DNA of 64,000 bases from NCBI GenBank assembly GCA_023525715.1, contig CM042016.1, positions 76,624,382 through 76,688,381 of the forward strand, read 5' to 3'. The stretch comes from Cichorium intybus. Taxonomy: Eukaryota; Streptophyta; Magnoliopsida; Asterales; Asteraceae. How positions within the stretch are numbered: the first letter of the stretch is position 1; the number at the start of each line of letters is the position of its first letter. This document shows, piece after piece, positions 62,977 through 64,000 of the stretch. Under the pieces are notes generated by a model. It saw nothing but the letters and a program-made list of their open reading frames with translations, made no database searches and was not told the DNA's origin. A program made the position numbers and the translations under genes.

Positions 62977-64000
62977 TAAAACACCCTCGCTAAAGGCTTT
63001 TCATAAAAACATCATTTTAACCCATGGTTTATCAACGTTATTCAAAAATCTTCCTTAAGTGAAAACTTTAATTTTAACATCTTCAAAATAAGTCATTTTA
63101 GTTCAAAACCGTTTTAAAACACATGGGATTTATTGAGGAATAATTCGAGGTTTAAGTTGCGGAAAAACCATTCGGTCCCACTTTAAATAAAACATCTTGG
63201 TTTATAAAATAGCGAGGTTGTTGCTATCTAATTACCATTACACAGTTTAAATGGAACCACACAATCCATGACCTTCTAAACATCCAGCTCTTCTAAAGTC
63301 ATCTAAACTCCTCAACTTGAGTACACATCAAAATAAGTTAGGCAATTGAAATGCCTAGTGAGCTTACCCGAGGTTGACCCATTTAGAGTGGGCAGTGAAC
63401 TACCACACTCGGGACAAACCCCTAAAAATAGTTTTGACACACACTTCAAAAGTTGTTTAACTCATCATATCAAAAGTTGCATAAAGCATTAGTACGTGAT
63501 AAAGGTTTACTCAAAAATAGATAGTTATGGAATGCAATGCAATGCATGATGCAACTATCCCAACCCATGTCCATGTCATAAAAGTCCAACTCACCACAAT
63601 GACACCTACCTAAGTTCACAAATGACTCACACAAAGCATATCACTCGATCCCCGTATAGGTTAAACTAGAACTAGTGGCCATCACACTAGCCCCATGAGG
63701 GTTAGCAACTCCCTCATGCGGTTCCCTATTGTTGGGAACAACGTCTCCTCACCCTCTTTAATTAAGAAAAGGGCAAAACTCATTCTCCTCACCCTCTTTA
63801 ATTGAGAAAAGGGAAAAACTCATAACATCTCCTCACCCTCTTTAATTGAGAAAAGGGTAAAACTCGTTCTCAAGGGCTCATACGGTCAATCCCATCCTAT
63901 ATGAAATGCAATACACAATAGGATGCTCAAAACGTCTTTCAAAAACAACATCATAGTTTTTGTTTGAAAACATCTTTAAAAGAACTCATTTCATGCAATG
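62977..64000 (-). repeat. 5' LTR of the large-LTR element (first 1024 bp on the plus strand)
   Basis: Matches 58393-59435 closely, including the 42-bp tandem array at 63744. The first bases read TAAAACACC against TGAAACACC in the other copy (one transition in the terminal TG). About 2 kb lies beyond the window. Confidence 0.85.

Larger units (their letters stand above)
58393..64000 (-). mobile_element. Large-LTR, tiny-internal gypsy derivative, minus strand, cut by window end
   Basis: Direct repeats at 58393-61456 and 62977 to the window end enclose only 1520 bp. The primer site complement sits left of the right repeat and the polypurine complement right of the left repeat, so it is a minus-strand LTR element. 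The internal part has no gag or pol apart from a short vestige of the pol end. It depends on enzymes supplied in trans, if it is mobile at all. Confidence 0.82.

Overview
This is an intergenic, repeat-dominated window from a large plant nuclear genome. The evidence is AT-rich DNA, plant Ty1/copia and Ty3/gypsy elements primed by initiator tRNA-Met, a chromodomain gypsy (chromovirus), Helitron-like termini, a tRNA-derived SINE and many (TA)n arrays. A lettuce- or sunflower-like Asteraceae genome is plausible but unproven. I found no intact host gene, no tRNA or rRNA gene and no CRISPR array. Nearly everything is a transposable element or a remnant of one, and every retroelement reading frame is broken.

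Layout. (1) 1-7109: a minus-strand copia element with gag but mostly deleted or eroded pol ('A2'); its outer LTR is cut by the window start. (2) 7110-10630: the 3' half of a plus-strand copia ('A1': integrase tail, RT, RNase H, 3' LTR), interrupted by A2. (3) 10631-15892 and 25195-28082: a minus-strand SIRE/Maximus-like copia ('C'). It is split by a complete plus-strand element of the same general type ('B', 15893-25189, TSD GTAAC) and also carries a 431-bp TRIM (13362-13792, TSD TATAT). (4) 28083-30851: an older minus-strand copia remnant. (5) 30852-34776: another minus-strand copia ('A3': LTR plus eroded internal region) carrying a minus-strand gypsy solo LTR (32463-34240). (6) 34777-44840: a chain of (TA)n arrays separating two Helitron-like elements and a 1.16-kb terminal-inverted-repeat element; the first Helitron contains a young SINE. 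(7) 44841-46335 and 54142-55914: a plus-strand relative of A2, split by a full-length chromovirus (46336-54141, TSD AAGAG). (8) 55915-58392: unclassified LTR-like DNA. (9) 58393-64000: a minus-strand gypsy derivative with 3.06-kb LTRs and only 1.5 kb of internal sequence; the window ends inside its second LTR.

How it fits together. The window is a record of successive insertions: A2 into A1, A1 probably into C, B and the TRIM into C, C into the older copia, and the chromovirus into the A2 relative. Exact target-site duplications support three of these. Several elements (A2 and its relative, the TRIM, the large-LTR element, the Helitrons and the SINE) encode no complete enzyme set and would have relied on proteins from other elements. 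Many nonsense changes fit C-to-T or G-to-A decay, as expected for methylated repeats. The most unusual points are the TRIM, the recurring TACACGGGTCGTGTA motif in different gypsy LTRs, the TA array that took up serial insertions, an LTR whose TATA tract has become a microsatellite, and a possible captured exon in the TIR element.
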